The notes under the pieces were generated by a model. That model was not told where the DNA came from and made no database searches. It saw nothing but the letters and a program-made list of their open reading frames with translations. From Thalassobacterium maritimum (GTDB lineage: Bacteria > Verrucomicrobiota > Verrucomicrobiia > Opitutales > Coraliomargaritaceae): a stretch of DNA of 64,000 bases. The stretch is from NCBI RefSeq assembly GCF_031127805.1, contig NZ_JARXHW010000021.1, forward strand, positions 1 to 64,000, written 5' to 3'. This document shows, piece by piece, positions 1-7,441 of the stretch. How positions within the stretch are numbered: position 1 is the stretch's first letter; each line of letters begins with the position of its first letter. The position numbers were made by a program, and so were the translations under genes.

Positions 1-1
1 C

Positions 2-151
2 AGGCCGTACTCCCCGCTGCTCTTTAGCAATCCACACAGACGCTCTCAGCTGACACTGAAATTTATACGTTGGCTGCGACATCACCTCAGAGTCGACAGC
101 CTCATCAGCCAAGCCCTGCAGTCGCTCAGGCAAGTCTACGCTGCATTTTGA
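2..151 (+). CDS. C-terminal end of a cut-off gene, possibly a LysR-type regulator
   Basis: An open frame enters from the left edge and ends at a TGA at 149-151, giving the last 49 residues of a protein whose start lies outside the window. The tail contains SNPHRRSQLTLKFIRWL, a pattern of small polar residues followed by an amphipathic helix that resembles the C-terminal end of LysR-type effector domains (a segment such as 'RAFIDWLR' near the end). That resemblance is weak and is the only basis for the call. It could be any protein with a helical C-terminus, or chance. The following 70 bp to the next gene show nothing recognisable. Confidence 0.35.
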   Translation, partial: RPYSPLLFSNPHRRSQLTLKFIRWLRHHLRVDSLISQALQSLRQVYAAF

Positions 152-224
152 TCCGGATTACTTGGACACCGTTCGTATTTTATTAAAGGGACAGGCTAAA
201 TAAAATTGACGAAACATTTTAGAG

Positions 225-1247
225 ATGGCATGTGTGATACATATGAGAACTCGAAGGACGAAAGTGAGTGGGAGCCATGCGGTGTATCACTGTATGACGC
301 GCACTGTGAATGGTGAGCGCTTGTTCGGGGATCGAGAGAAGGAGATTCTGCGTAAGATGCTGTGGCAAGTGGCTGAATTTTCCGGAGTTGAGATCTTAAC
401 GTACTGTATTATGTCGAACCATTTTCATGTGCTGGTGCGTGTGTTTGATGGGCAACAGGTATCGGATGTCGAACTGATGCGCCGCTATAAGATTCTTTAT
501 CCTAAGCCTACGAAGTATCAGGAAGCTTCGGCTGTTCAGATGGCTAAAACCCTCGAGGCGGGCGGTGAGGAGGCTGCGTGCATCCGCCAGAAGCTCCGCG
601 CTAGAATGGGGGATGTTTCCGAGTTTATGAAGGCGGTGAAGCAGCGCTTCTCTGTGTGGTATAATCGTTCGCATCAGCGCTACGGCACATTGTGGGCGGA
701 GCGTTTTAAGTCGGTGCTGGTCGAAGGGAAGGGGAACCCGCTGCAAACGATGGCTGCTTATATTGATTTGAATCCTGTGCGGGCGGGGATTGTCGCAGAT
801 CCGAAGGATTATCGTTTTTGCGGCTATGCGGAGGCTGTCGCAGGCGATCCGAAAGCGCTAGCGGGATTGGTTCAGGTTTGGAAGGATTATCTCGGCCAAG
901 GGCAGAGCGGGGAGGCTGCAGTCTCGCGGGCTTTGAAGTCACATCGCTTGCTGATTTTTGGTAAGCGGGCTGCGGAACCTTGTTTGCCTGAGATGACGCG
1001 TCGGCAAGCTCTACAGGTATTGGAGCAAGAGGATGGCTGTCTTAGTAAGCACGCGATCCTGCGTTGCCGTGTGCGCTACTTTACCGATGGAGCCATTTTT
1101 GGTTCGCAGGAGTTTGTTCATGGCTTCGTGGGAGCGTGGCAAATGGAGAAGGGGCGAAAGCACCCGCCGAAAGTGAATGCACTGCGGGGTGCCGATTGGG
1201 GCGATCTGTCTGTGATCAATTCTTTGAAGCGACAGGTCTTTAGTTAG
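225..1247 (+). CDS. Y1-type (IS200-like/REP-associated) transposase
   Basis: This is a HUH-superfamily single-strand transposase. The N-terminal part carries the Y1 domain: strand TYCIMSNHFHVLVRV holds the metal-binding His-x-His pair (HFH). A helix around residues 125-150 (SEFMKAVKQRFSVWYNRSH) carries the tyrosine expected to attack DNA, and the segment AAYIDLNPVRAG is typical of the family. At 340 residues it is longer than minimal IS200 TnpA (about 150) and matches the long chromosomal form common in Verrucomicrobia and Planctomycetes. The alternative start at 243 (MRTRRTKVSG) fits the usual family N-terminus better than the annotated ATG. No TnpB is next to it, and no clear REP hairpins were seen around it, unlike the relative at 43904. 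The domain call is secure; whether it is active is unknown. Confidence 0.85.
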   Translation: MACVIHMRTRRTKVSGSHAVYHCMTRTVNGERLFGDREKEILRKMLWQVAEFSGVEILTYCIMSNHFHVLVRVFDGQQVSDVELMRRYKILYPKPTKYQEASAVQMAKTLEAGGEEAACIRQKLRARMGDVSEFMKAVKQRFSVWYNRSHQRYGTLWAERFKSVLVEGKGNPLQTMAAYIDLNPVRAGIVADPKDYRFCGYAEAVAGDPKALAGLVQVWKDYLGQGQSGEAAVSRALKSHRLLIFGKRAAEPCLPEMTRRQALQVLEQEDGCLSKHAILRCRVRYFTDGAIFGSQEFVHGFVGAWQMEKGRKHPPKVNALRGADWGDLSVINSLKRQVFS

Positions 1248-1346
1248 GCCTGGCAGCCCCACGAACAATGGCTCGGACAATGAAGAGATGAATGCAAAAC
1301 CAGCATACAGTGCTGCCATAAGCACCGCTAAGGCCTTCACTGGAGC

Positions 1347-1493
1347 TTATTCAGACATCAGTCGCTTGACCATGGGCTCGATCGCATGAGCCCATCTGGA
1401 ATACTGATCTGCAGTCGGATGTACGTAGTCGCTCATGATTGCTGGAGTGAGTTCTCCGGAGTAGGCCGACGTTTGGGTGTCCTTGACGGAAAA
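1347..1493 (-). pseudogene. C-terminal remnant of a second SGNH/GDSL esterase
   Basis: Immediately after the TAA of the SGNH gene at 1494, the same minus-strand frame continues for 48 codons to a stop at 1347. It contains IMSDYVHPTADQYSRWAHAI, the classical C-terminal block of SGNH hydrolases, with the catalytic Asp-x-x-His (D-Y-V-H). The preceding intact gene already has its own C-terminal His block, so this is not its missing end. It is best read as the tail of a tandem second esterase whose body was deleted. No start codon or upstream esterase domains are present. Reading through the TAA is an alternative but would give one protein two C-terminal blocks. Confidence 0.6.
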
Positions 1494-2603
1494 TTATTTG
1501 CTATTCAATTGTATGCGCGCCTGCAAGCGCTGGGCCATCATTTCAAAGCCAGCGTCGTTGGGATGCACGGCGACTCGGTCGAAATATTTTGGATCGTGGT
1601 CAATGAGTTCCGGGCCCTCGATGAGGTGGAGCTGGGCGTCGCGACGCGATTGGCTGATGTCTCTGAGCGCCTGTCGGTATGCGCCCAGTGGGATGTTAGC
1701 GCGCGCGGGTTGCCAGCTCGGGGGCACCCAGAGTGGGGTGATCAGGTAGACCGGGAGATCCGGTTGATCTTTGCGTAAGTTGTCGAGGAATTGCTCCATG
1801 TTCTTGCGGAAGCTGGCGATGGGGCGTCCGCCTTGCCAGTCGTTGACGCCGATGAGTACGGTCGCAAGATCGGGGCTGAGTGAGGCGATGAGCTTGGCAT
1901 CCTCTGGGGCGGAACTGCGGCCACCGTAGCCGGCGTTGATCAGTTCCCAGTTCTTTTGCTCCGCGAGTCGGTAGGCATAGCTGCGGTCGACGCGACTGGA
2001 GGTGAAGCCCTGGGTGACGGAGTCGCCATAGGCGACATAACGCAGTGCGCGCTTTGAGTTGAAAGTTTCGAGCGCTGCGCCGGAGTTGAGGTTTAGACCA
2101 ATGAATTCGGCGGCATCTTCATAGGGGAGGATGAGCTCATAATCGTGAAAGCCCGAAGTGTCTGGATAAGGGAGCTCAATGGCTACGATCTCGGGGCTGC
2201 GCACTTTGGACGTGGCGGCGGTTTGAAAAGTCCAGTCGCTTTCGCTGTGACCATTGACACTGTAGATCCCAACGCTGTTGCGAGCAGTCGTTGAGCTGTG
2301 GTTTTCGCTGTAGTAGAGGTAGGCGGTGATTTCTGAGGCATTGGTGCGGAAGGCGATGCGCGTGCCAGGGTTGTCCCAGCCGTAGCCTTTGCCATTCAGT
2401 CGGATGAGCCGGTTAAACTGTAAACTCTGGACGGGCTGGCCGTCCAGGGTGCGTGTCAGTATCTTTTGACTGACATACCCGCTGCTGTGAATCTTCGGGT
2501 GATCGGCCGGGACGGTGATTTCGGGTAGGCGGATTGCGGCATGCATACTTTGAAGGAGGGTGAGTGCCATTACTAGGCTTTTGAGATAGGGGATTTTAGG
2601 CAT
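1494..2603 (-). CDS. Secreted SGNH/GDSL-family esterase (two-domain, CE2-like layout)
   Basis: This is a probable carbohydrate O-acetyl esterase exported by an N-terminal signal peptide (about residues 1-22, ending SMHAA). Residues 30-175 form a beta-rich N-terminal domain. The SGNH hydrolase domain begins with AYGDSVTQGF, whose Ser195 is the expected nucleophile, followed by a block II Gly (NAGYGGRSS), the block III Asn (IGVNDWQGG) and the C-terminal HPNDAGFE with His347. The N-terminal jelly-roll plus SGNH arrangement resembles CE2 acetyl esterases; that subfamily call is inference. The Asp normally three residues before the His is five before it here (D-R-V-A-V-H). It is divergent from the 816-aa gene across a 150-bp region. 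Deacetylation would fit the neighbouring sulfatases and glycosidases. Confidence 0.8.
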   Translation of the reverse strand: MPKIPYLKSLVMALTLLQSMHAAIRLPEITVPADHPKIHSSGYVSQKILTRTLDGQPVQSLQFNRLIRLNGKGYGWDNPGTRIAFRTNASEITAYLYYSENHSSTTARNSVGIYSVNGHSESDWTFQTAATSKVRSPEIVAIELPYPDTSGFHDYELILPYEDAAEFIGLNLNSGAALETFNSKRALRYVAYGDSVTQGFTSSRVDRSYAYRLAEQKNWELINAGYGGRSSAPEDAKLIASLSPDLATVLIGVNDWQGGRPIASFRKNMEQFLDNLRKDQPDLPVYLITPLWVPPSWQPARANIPLGAYRQALRDISQSRRDAQLHLIEGPELIDHDPKYFDRVAVHPNDAGFEMMAQRLQARIQLNSK

Positions 2604-2754
2604 TTTGATTTATGCGTTGTTTAAAATAGGGAAACGCTAATGCGAGATTCGGCTCATTCGGCGTTGATACGATTTTCAATTATCAAAAATTATACTTAGA
2701 TGGATCAAGCCTTCGGGATGAATTCTGTTTACTATAGCTTAACGCACGCACCCT

Positions 2755-5205
2755 ATGAATTTGAAAAACGTCACCCTTGAATTGAGCTCAAAACCCTTTC
2801 TCGACGACTCTCCGGAGATGATGGAGCAAGTCTGCCGCAGAATGTTTCGCCAATGGAAGCCTCTGACGGATGCAGCGGATCGCATCTCGGTGCTGTTGTG
2901 GATTTCGGATGGCAGTGAAATCCTGGAATTCTCGGGGGATTTGCAGCAGACTTTTGAATGGGCCTACTGGTGTGGTTGCGCGAATCCAGTTCCGCCGAGC
3001 GGTGATGAGTCGGCGCGCGAACGTATCAATACGCATCATTTCCCAAAAAAATATCGTGAAGATGTGGCTCCTCGCAGCTATGCTTGGCTCAAGGATTTGA
3101 TTGCCACCATCAAGCAGGTGGGGGCGGACATGACGGGCTGCGACATCCGTGTGGGCGCGACTTTTGATAATGGTCCGGAGTTTGCCCTTTCGGATTTTAA
3201 ATTTAATCGTCACCGTGAAATCGCGCAGGGCAATACACTTTATCCCGGCAGTTTTGTGACCTGCAATTCCACGCTCCATGCGGATACCCGCGCGTATGCG
3301 GCCTTTCCGGATGGGGTTCCTGAAGGGACGTCACTCGGGGCCTACCTGGGAGCGCAATTTCGGGCCTTGGCTGAGGCTGTTGGTTACGACTACATTTGGC
3401 TGTCCAATGGTATGGGCTTCGGCATGGAGACCTGGGGGATCAAAGGCGCGCTGTTTGATAAACAGAACTTTCGTCCGGAAGAGGCCGATGCGGCCGCCGA
3501 GGCCATGTTGCAATTCTGGCGTGAGTTCACACCACAGTGGCCGGCGGATAAAATTGAGACCCGTGGCAGTAATTTCTCTGCGGGAGTGGAGCTGTCGACC
3601 GATGCGGCCCCGCTGAAGGAGCTTTACTCGGAGTATAAAATTGCGCCGCCGGTCAATTCCCCCTGGGCCGCGCTGAATTTCAATACTGGCCTTGAGTTGG
3701 CCGCTTGGATGTCGCACGTGGCCGTGTTACCAGGCGACTATTTCCCGTATCGTTTTTATCCGCACGATCCATGGTTTATGAATAGTCCCTGGCTGGATCG
3801 CTATGGACGTGAGCCCTGGGACATTTATCTGCCGCTGAGTGTATGTCGTTTGGATGAAAACGGCCGTGCGCAGACTCCGAACAGTGTCGCCTTTTTGACG
3901 ATTGACGATACGCTCGGTCGCATGCCGGATCAAGTGCCGGACGAAGTGATTCCGCATATTAAAGAGGCCCTGCGTCACGCGCCCGATCAAGCCGGTCCGT
4001 TGGTCTGGGTGTATCCTTTCAATGAATATACGGACCTAGTGCGCGGCGCAGAGTGTCGTCCTGACGTTGTCTTTAACGAAGATATGTTTCTCGGAGAGGC
4101 GATCCAACAGGGGCTGCCGCTCAATACCGTGATCAGTAGCGACAACTTTCGGAAACGTATGATAGCCGGGGACGCGGAGCTGTTTGACGCCTCCGTGGTC
4201 GTTGCACCCGTTACAGCGTATGATGCAGTGAAAGGCCATATTGAACAAGGAGGGAATGTTCTCTTTTACGGGGCCTTGTCTGGGGCTCCCCAGACACTGC
4301 TGGAGCTGCTCGGTCTCGAAGTCTGGGAGGCCGTCGATGGAGAGGTCGAAATTCAGTGTATCAAAGATCTGGATACTTGTTGTGATGGCTCGTTGGCACA
4401 GCGTGCCTACGTGCACCCGCAATACTCGGCCGGTGGGCTAACGGAAGTCTTCGCCGCTGGTCGTGAGTCAGGAGCCGAAGTGATTGCTCAAGCGACGCAG
4501 GGTGCCGCTGGTGCGACACGCATCCTTGCCATGACGCGCGCCGTATCCGCTGATCAGCGAATTGGCTTTGTCCGCAGCTTGCTACCCGCGTCCGATGAGA
4601 TCGACCCGAACTCCCATCACTTTGATTATGCGGACAAGGAAGCTGCTTTCCCTGTAGAAAAACTCATGCGCACGGTGTTGGCGAAGTATCATTGGCACTT
4701 TGCGTATGAAGCGCTGGCTCCTGACTCTATTGATCCACGCATCTGTATTTCCAGAGAGGGGAATGGATTCTGGTATTCCATCTTTGCGCCGGACACGAGC
4801 ACCTCGATTCAAACCTCGACACCCTACGGTGCACCGGTGTTGACAGAGATGGAAACCTTCGTCGCTGCTGGGCGCGCGCAATGGCATCCCGACAAATGCT
4901 GGCACAAGGAGTGTCGCTGTTTCGTGCGGCAGGAAGCAGCCAGCGTGATCCGCTCGAAAATTCTGTTTGCCGCATATCCGCAATATCATGACAGGCGCGT
5001 CTATCACAACCTGCGCGGCGCTGATGTCATCTTTTATCCACCCACAGAATATCTCGACACACTGGAGGTCGTGCATACCGCCCAGCCCGCTTCCGTCGAG
5101 GAGCTGCTCTTGCAAGAGCCTATGGCCTATGAATTGAAGACTGACGCCAGTGGAACTTACATTGAGATCAAAGACGTGACGGGGAGTGTGTCATTCTCCT
5201 GGTGA
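2755..5205 (+). CDS. Uncharacterised 816-aa protein, possible cytoplasmic glycosidase
   Basis: I do not recognise a named family. The protein lacks a signal peptide, so it should act in the cytoplasm. Its size, aromatic richness and block structure resemble a TIM-barrel glycoside hydrolase: a region with YIWLSNGMGFGMETWG (about residues 215-230), acidic and aromatic clusters near residues 315-350 (LPGDYFPYRFYPHDPWFMN), and a later Rossmann-like stretch (VVVAPVTAYDAVKGHIEQGG, about residues 482-501) resembling the beta-galactosidase trimerisation/glutamine-amidotransferase-like domain seen after GH42-type barrels. The C-terminal 150 residues look beta-rich. It is transcribed alone, divergent from the SGNH esterase at 1494. 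The glycosidase call is inference from layout only; no catalytic residue can be assigned with confidence. Confidence 0.5.
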   Translation: MNLKNVTLELSSKPFLDDSPEMMEQVCRRMFRQWKPLTDAADRISVLLWISDGSEILEFSGDLQQTFEWAYWCGCANPVPPSGDESARERINTHHFPKKYREDVAPRSYAWLKDLIATIKQVGADMTGCDIRVGATFDNGPEFALSDFKFNRHREIAQGNTLYPGSFVTCNSTLHADTRAYAAFPDGVPEGTSLGAYLGAQFRALAEAVGYDYIWLSNGMGFGMETWGIKGALFDKQNFRPEEADAAAEAMLQFWREFTPQWPADKIETRGSNFSAGVELSTDAAPLKELYSEYKIAPPVNSPWAALNFNTGLELAAWMSHVAVLPGDYFPYRFYPHDPWFMNSPWLDRYGREPWDIYLPLSVCRLDENGRAQTPNSVAFLTIDDTLGRMPDQVPDEVIPHIKEALRHAPDQAGPLVWVYPFNEYTDLVRGAECRPDVVFNEDMFLGEAIQQGLPLNTVISSDNFRKRMIAGDAELFDASVVVAPVTAYDAVKGHIEQGGNVLFYGALSGAPQTLLELLGLEVWEAVDGEVEIQCIKDLDTCCDGSLAQRAYVHPQYSAGGLTEVFAAGRESGAEVIAQATQGAAGATRILAMTRAVSADQRIGFVRSLLPASDEIDPNSHHFDYADKEAAFPVEKLMRTVLAKYHWHFAYEALAPDSIDPRICISREGNGFWYSIFAPDTSTSIQTSTPYGAPVLTEMETFVAAGRAQWHPDKCWHKECRCFVRQEAASVIRSKILFAAYPQYHDRRVYHNLRGADVIFYPPTEYLDTLEVVHTAQPASVEELLLQEPMAYELKTDASGTYIEIKDVTGSVSFSW

Positions 5206-5423
5206 TACGGGGCGACGCTTAGGCTTGGATCCTTGGGGAATGCTGAGCTTCAGGCGGAACTCCAACAAGCGCAGCTTATTCGATAAAGCACTGTGATTGT
5301 CTACGAAGCGGTTCGGAAGTGCGCCAAATAATGTCTGATCTGCAAAAGAATTGAAATTCTATTTTTTAGGCTTTAGCATTTCAAAATGCTGAAGTATCCA
5401 GATTTCTAGGAATCATCATCCGC

Positions 5424-5642
5424 ATGTATTATCGCGATCATGCGCCTCCGCATTTCCATGCAGAATATGGTGAATACGAAGTAACTATAGATATACTCAC
5501 AGGCGTAATCACAGGACATTTCCCGAAAAGAGCCCTAAAGGCCGTCCTCGAATGGTATGAACTCCACAAAGATGAACTGCTGCAGGACTGGAAGCTTGCC
5601 GAACAGCGTGAACCACTAGAACCAATTCAACCCCTAGAATAA
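5424..5642 (+). CDS. DUF4160 family protein
   Basis: This is a small protein of the DUF4160 family, recognised by MYYRDHAPPHFHAEYGEYEV and the following basic helix (PKRALKAVLEWYELHKDEL). DUF4160 genes are usually followed by a DUF2442 gene, as here, with a 1-base stop/start overlap (TAATG at 5640-5644). The pair is often listed among toxin-antitoxin-like cassettes, but its biochemical role is not established. The coding frame is open upstream to a stop at 5367-5369, and its translation contains RFLGIIIR directly before the annotated Met. That is the normal N-terminal strand of DUF4160 proteins, yet no ATG, GTG or TTG lies in that stretch. The true N-terminus is therefore uncertain, or the gene has lost its start. 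Confidence 0.75.
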   Translation: MYYRDHAPPHFHAEYGEYEVTIDILTGVITGHFPKRALKAVLEWYELHKDELLQDWKLAEQREPLEPIQPLE

Positions 5643-5890
5643 TGAAATTCCCACATATAAAAGAAGCTGAGTATTTAGACGGATACAGGATCTGGGTAAA
5701 ATTCAGCGATGGAACCGAAGGCGAAGTTGATTTAGTAAATGAACTCAGCGGAACCGTATTCGCTCCGCTGAGAGATATCGATTTTTTCAAGGAGTTTTCA
5801 CTAGATGGTAACACTTTGACTTGGCCGAATGGTGCCGATTTCGCACCTGACTTCATCCACTCATCTCTAAGGCAGATCAAGACGGTATAG
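5642..5890 (+). CDS. DUF2442 family protein
   Basis: An 82-residue protein with the DUF2442 signature: an N-terminal strand pair ending in a 'W-V-K-F-S-D-G-x-x-G-x-V-D-L' motif, then a Phe-x-x-L-R segment (FAPLRDIDFFKEFSLD) and the closing TLTWPNGADFAPDFIH. Its start overlaps the stop of the DUF4160 gene by one base, so the two are almost certainly translated together. DUF2442 proteins pair with DUF4160 proteins in many genomes and are suspected to be antitoxin-like partners; this is association, not proven function. The family call is strong; the function is unknown. Confidence 0.85.
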   Translation: MKFPHIKEAEYLDGYRIWVKFSDGTEGEVDLVNELSGTVFAPLRDIDFFKEFSLDGNTLTWPNGADFAPDFIHSSLRQIKTV

Positions 5891-6192
5891 ACAATAGATT
5901 TCTCTGCCGCTCATCTATGTCTTGCCACCTCCTTATCTCTTGGAAAAATAGCTGTGTTCCTATTTATAAAAAAAATCGCGGTTTTTATCGCGTATGCTTA
6001 ACGGCTGAAGTCGGATCGCTTACGGTTGATTGCATATCCTCAGGTATGAGTGAGCGCTTCAGCGCTTTTGGGCATGAGTCGGGGGAAGCCGGCATCGCAC
6101 AACTCGGGCGCAAATGAAATGTGAAGGGCTATGTATTTTATGTAAGACTTTTCTCTGCTTTGTCGTCTGCTGTGGACGCCTAGAGTCTTGCA
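5891..6192. other. Intergenic stretch, no gene supported
   Basis: About 300 bp between the DUF2442 gene and the CE12-like esterase. A short open frame at 5917-6117 has no start context and no family resemblance. A small self-complementary block AGCGCTTCAGCGCT followed by a few T residues near 6055 could be a weak terminator for the DUF pair. Nothing else was recognised. Confidence 0.4.
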
Positions 6193-6924
6193 TTGATTAT
6201 GATGACTTCCTTACTCCATCGAATGACAGGTTCTTGGTTTTTATTGCTGATGGGCAGTTTGCTTTGTGGGCTGCTTCATGTCGGCTGTGCTAACAGTCTG
6301 TCGACGAATGCTCCGATTAAAATTGCGCTGATTGGGGATTCCACCGCGTGTGAGTATCCGGCGGAGGCTAAGCTGCGGGGTTGGGGGCAAATGCTTCCGA
6401 AATTTCTGCCTGAGCATGTTGAAATCTTCAATGCGGCACGGGGTGGTCTGAGCACCAAGACGTATCCGGACTGGCTGTGGAACTGTGTTCTGGAATCGAA
6501 TGCGGATTACCTTTTGATTCAGTTTGGGCACAATGACTCGCATGCCAAAGGGCGGCCGGAATCGACCGATGCCGCGACGGATTATCGGGACAATTTGATC
6601 CGTTTCATTCGGGAGGCCCGGGCTGCGGGGATCGAACCGATTTTGGTCACGCCCGTGCGTCGGCGTTTGTTCAAGGACGGTGCCTTGACCTCCGAGCTTT
6701 CCCCGTATCGGGATGGGATGTATGCCGTGGCCGAGGCCGAAGCTGTCAAGCTGATCGATTTACACGAACTCAGCGGACAACTCTACACCGACCTGGGTGA
6801 GGCAGGCTCGGAAGCCTTTACACCGAATTTTGTCGATCACGCCGATCGCCCCGGTTCGATGGACCTTACGCATTTTACAGAAACCGGCGCGACTGCGATG
6901 GCGGCATTGGTCGCGAAAGAGTAA
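6193..6924 (+). CDS. Secreted CE12-like SGNH acetylesterase
   Basis: This is a rhamnogalacturonan-acetylesterase-like SGNH hydrolase. After a hydrophobic export signal (residues 14-30) ending at Cys32, the sequence reads KIALIGDSTACEY with nucleophile Ser50, then the CE12-typical GWGQ, block II NAARGGLSTKTY, block III QFGHNDSHAKG and the C-terminal D-L-T-H pair. The Cys32 context (H-V-G-C) is only a marginal lipobox, so lipoprotein anchoring is possible but not certain. The length of 243 residues is normal for a single-domain CE12 enzyme. It would remove acetyl groups from a polysaccharide. It stands alone, with a hairpin-rich intergenic region behind it. The family call is good; the substrate is inferred. 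Confidence 0.85.
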   Translation: MIMMTSLLHRMTGSWFLLLMGSLLCGLLHVGCANSLSTNAPIKIALIGDSTACEYPAEAKLRGWGQMLPKFLPEHVEIFNAARGGLSTKTYPDWLWNCVLESNADYLLIQFGHNDSHAKGRPESTDAATDYRDNLIRFIREARAAGIEPILVTPVRRRLFKDGALTSELSPYRDGMYAVAEAEAVKLIDLHELSGQLYTDLGEAGSEAFTPNFVDHADRPGSMDLTHFTETGATAMAALVAKE

Positions 6925-6986
6925 AAGGTCTAATAGCATCACTGGCCGAGAGGGCCGAATGAATACTAATTAAAAAATGATCGGTA

Positions 6987-7056
6987 GCGCAGCAGCGTCT
7001 TCGCTGCGCAAGTCAGTTTGAAGTCTTTTTTTTCGTAAGTGCGCCTTGAAGGCGCA
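6987..7056. repeat. Two stable hairpins with a T-run between them
   Basis: The first hairpin pairs GCGCAGC (6987-6993) with GCTGCGC (7003-7009). A run of eight T follows at 7026-7033, then a second hairpin TGCGCC-TTGAA-GGCGCA at 7040-7056. The T-run is preceded by TTGAAGTC, and the 14-base string TTGAAGTCTTTTTT recurs after the hairpin at 47186. It may terminate the esterase transcript or be a dispersed repeat element. Confidence 0.5.
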
Positions 7057-7147
7057 AATGACTATTTCTTAGTCAGGTTGGCTAGCTAGGATGTCATTCT
7101 ATCTTGATAGCTTTCGCGAGTAATATTTACTATTTCTGAATTTTTAC

Positions 7148-7171
7148 AAAGTTAACTGGCGTGTTAACTTT
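7148..7171. promoter_or_regulatory. Perfect 9-bp inverted repeat upstream of the HigB-like remnant
   Basis: AAAGTTAAC at 7148-7156 and GTTAACTTT at 7163-7171 form a perfect inverted repeat with a 6-bp spacer. It ends 9 bp before the ATG of the decayed toxin gene and just before an AGGGGAA ribosome-binding site. Position and form match the autorepressor operator of HigBA-type toxin-antitoxin operons. The role is inferred from position. Confidence 0.55.
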
Positions 7172-7179
7172 TAGGGGAA

Positions 7180-7398
7180 ATGAAAGAAGTTCAGTTATTC
7201 AGGTGAGCGGATGGCAGTAGTCCTGTCGAGGAGTTTATTGATTGCCTCACGGACAAGCAGGCGCAGAAAGTTACTTGGGTGCTGAAGCTCATTGAAGACA
7301 TGGATATTATACCAGCTCAATACTGGAAGAAGTTGACGAATACGGACGATATCTGGGAAGCTAGAATTCAGTTCGCTTTTTCAGTAGTGATTGGCTAG
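7180..7398 (+). pseudogene. Decayed HigB/RelE-type toxin (Gp49-like)
   Basis: From the ATG at 7180, the frame reads eight codons, meets an in-frame TGA at 7204-7206, then continues with SPVEEFIDCLTDKQAQKV, KLIEDMDIIPAQYWKKL and TNTDDIWEARIQF. These are the core blocks of phage Gp49-like/HigB toxins (family form 'CPVEEFLDSLTDKQAQKV...LTNTDDIWEVR'). The usual C-terminal strands after IWEVR are missing; the frame stops at 7396-7398. No antitoxin gene follows. The gene is therefore inactivated twice, while its promoter inverted repeat and ribosome-binding site are intact. The family assignment is confident because several blocks match in one frame. Confidence 0.75.
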
Positions 7399-7441
7399 CC
7401 ACCTTAAAGCCCGTATCAAAAAGGTGAGGGCTTATTAGTTC

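Noticed and set aside
5917..6117. 66-aa open frame between the DUF2442 and CE12-like genes
   Set aside because: No ribosome-binding site, low-complexity ends and no family resemblance.
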